A stretch of 64,000 nt of DNA. Origin: JAGWBJ01 sp964291465. GTDB taxonomy: Bacteria; Chloroflexota; Dehalococcoidia; Lucifugimonadales; JAGWBF01. Positions 62,845 to 64,000 of this stretch are shown in pieces (within the stretch, counting starts at the first letter, position 1; the number at the start of each line of letters is the position of its first letter). The notes beneath the pieces are model-generated. The model made no database searches and had not been told where the DNA came from. It saw only the letters and a list, made by a program, of their open reading frames with translations. The position numbers and the translations under genes are program-made. The stretch covers positions 90,717 to 154,716 of the forward strand of contig OZ219943.1 of assembly GCA_964291465.2 (NCBI GenBank), read 5' to 3'.

Positions 62845-63708
62845 TCACGAATCCCCTCTCCCGGGCACGATGGAGGGGTGACCGCGGCTCCGGAACCAGT
62901 ACAGGGGCCGCCCCCCTGGTCGCACCGCTCGTTCGACCCTAACTCCGAACACGGGCTCCAGCACCTCCGGTATCAGGACCGTCTCCGCTGGCCCGGCCGC
63001 TTGGACGCGGCCATCCTGCAACACAACAATGTGATCGCAGTACTCCGATGCCAGATTCACGTCATGGATCGACATGAGAGTGGTCACACCCACGCCGCGG
63101 ATGAGATCGAGAACTTCGAGCTGGTACCGGATATCCAGGTGGTTGGTGGGCTCGTCGAGGACCAGGACACGGGCCTCCTGCACGAGGGCGCGAGCGATCA
63201 ACGCCCGTTGTTTTTCTCCCCCGGACAGCGTGCCGAACGACCGGGTAGCCAGTCCCGCAATGCTCACGTGAGCCAGGGCGTCGTCAACGCGCCAGCGGTC
63301 CTCCGCGGACTCCCTGGCAAACGATGACTGGTGAGGGCTGCGCCCCATGGCAACCACCTCCCGCACGGTGAACTCGAAGTCGGACCGCGGCTCCTGCACG
63401 ACGACGGCTACACGCCGAGCGGCTTCGGACGGCCGCAAGTCCCAGAGGTCGTCCTCACCCACCACCACACGTCCGAGCCGCGGGCGCAGCACCCGGTACA
63501 CGGCGCGCAGCAGGGTCGTCTTCCCGCTGCCATTCGGCCCGATGACGCCCACGACCTGGCCGGCATCGACCTCCAGGCTCACTTCCGAGCAGATCTCTAC
63601 CGACCCTACCGCCACCGTCACCCCGGACAGCGTCAGCGACAACGGCGGCAGACCGTTGGCCGCCGCGGCCTGCTTCGTAGTGTCCAGGTCCGGGCGATCA
63701 CCTGGCAT
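62845..63708 (-). CDS. Iron-siderophore/cobalamin-type ABC transporter ATPase
   Basis: 287 residues. Walker A GPNGSGKTT, Q-loop VVQEPRSDFEF, signature LSGGEKQR, Walker B VLVLDEPTNHLD, H-loop SIHDVNLA: the FecE/FhuC/HmuV subfamily. Its start overlaps the 3' end of the permease by 11 bases, so the two are one unit. A second system of the same broad class as btuCD, with no riboswitch visible inside the window; substrate (iron chelate, heme or corrinoid) undetermined. Confidence 0.92.
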   Translation of the reverse strand: MPGDRPDLDTTKQAAAANGLPPLSLTLSGVTVAVGSVEICSEVSLEVDAGQVVGVIGPNGSGKTTLLRAVYRVLRPRLGRVVVGEDDLWDLRPSEAARRVAVVVQEPRSDFEFTVREVVAMGRSPHQSSFARESAEDRWRVDDALAHVSIAGLATRSFGTLSGGEKQRALIARALVQEARVLVLDEPTNHLDIRYQLEVLDLIRGVGVTTLMSIHDVNLASEYCDHIVVLQDGRVQAAGPAETVLIPEVLEPVFGVRVERAVRPGGRPLYWFRSRGHPSIVPGRGDS

Positions 63709-64000
63709 GGTCTGATCCTCGCAGTCGGGAGCGTAGGAGCAGGGCGAACACCGGCGCTCCGACGAGCGCCGTGATCACCCCGATCGGCAGCTCGCGAGGC
63801 TGGATCACCAGCCGTGCAAGCACGTCTGACCAGAGCAGGAACAATGCCCCCACCAGCGCGGCCAGCGGGAGCACCCGGCGATGGTCGGAGCCCACCACCA
63901 TCCGCGCGGCGTGGGGGATGACGAGCCCCACGAAGCCGACCCCGCCGGCCAGTGCCACCGACGTGCCCGTGAGGAGTGCGACGACGACGAAGAGGACACG
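63698..64000 (-). CDS. FecCD-family ABC permease, truncated at right window edge
   Basis: C-terminal 100 residues of a BtuC/FecCD permease, in frame to the last base of the window. Contains GGVGFVGLVIPHAARMVVGSDHRRVLPLAALVGALFL-type core (the VGLVIPH motif) and ends LPIGVITALVGAPVFALLLRSR, the universal FecCD tail. Upstream part, and any binding protein, lie outside. Confidence 0.92.
   Translation of the reverse strand, partial: RVLFVVVALLTGTSVALAGGVGFVGLVIPHAARMVVGSDHRRVLPLAALVGALFLLWSDVLARLVIQPRELPIGVITALVGAPVFALLLRSRLRGSDHAR

Overview
The window is a GC-rich bacterial chromosome segment with densely packed genes. No rRNA, tRNA, CRISPR array or insertion sequence was recognised. Secreted proteins carry lipoboxes followed by long Pro/Thr-rich spacers, and cobalamin, peptide-ABC and polyketide genes are plentiful. 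This suits a Chloroflexota (SAR202/Dehalococcoidia-like) organism, but that assignment is inference from gene style, not from a marker gene.

Layout. 1-5.3 kb: a truncated SDR, a YdeI-family protein, a coiled-coil/esterase lipoprotein, a frameshifted chromate transporter, a frameshifted agmatinase and a Cys peroxiredoxin. 5.3-8.6 kb (minus strand): a frameshifted GMC oxidoreductase, a YgjP-type metalloprotease, and a lipoprotein peroxiredoxin whose catalytic position is an in-frame TGA followed by a SECIS-like hairpin, so probably a selenoprotein. 8.6-21.2 kb: a polyketide locus with a 3449-residue PKS (KS-AT-DH-MT-ER-KR-ACP-KS-decayed AT) divergent from a stand-alone ACP, an Sfp-type phosphopantetheinyl transferase and an alpha/beta hydrolase. 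21.3-26.2 kb: GYD and SRPBCC proteins, then a three-domain lipoprotein followed by a response regulator and a frameshifted sensor kinase. 26.4-33.6 kb: a giant surface protein of about 17 Cys-paired repeats, three stretches of which are near-identical 1-kb DNA repeats.

33.9-51.4 kb is a cobalamin region. Two divergent promoters each read into a cobalamin riboswitch with a terminator. Leftward: cbiE, cobN, cbtB, cbtA and a ChlI-ChlD fusion (cobalt uptake and insertion plus one corrin-ring methylation). Rightward: btuC, btuF, btuD, cobT, cobS, cbiB, cobU, a PduX-like threonine kinase and cobD (corrinoid uptake, aminopropanol linker, lower-ligand attachment), mostly with overlapping start and stop codons.

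51.4-62.8 kb: a minus-strand set of small unknown protein, class II aldolase, FGGY kinase and 2-hydroxyacid dehydrogenase; an orphan amino-acid-type binding lipoprotein; and a complete dppABCDF-like peptide/nickel ABC operon. 62.8-64.0 kb: a minus-strand iron/cobalamin-type ABC ATPase and permease running off the right edge.

Four genes (chrA, agmatinase, GMC oxidoreductase, histidine kinase), all left of 26 kb, are each split by one base. They may be real pseudogenes or assembly indels; the sequence alone cannot decide.
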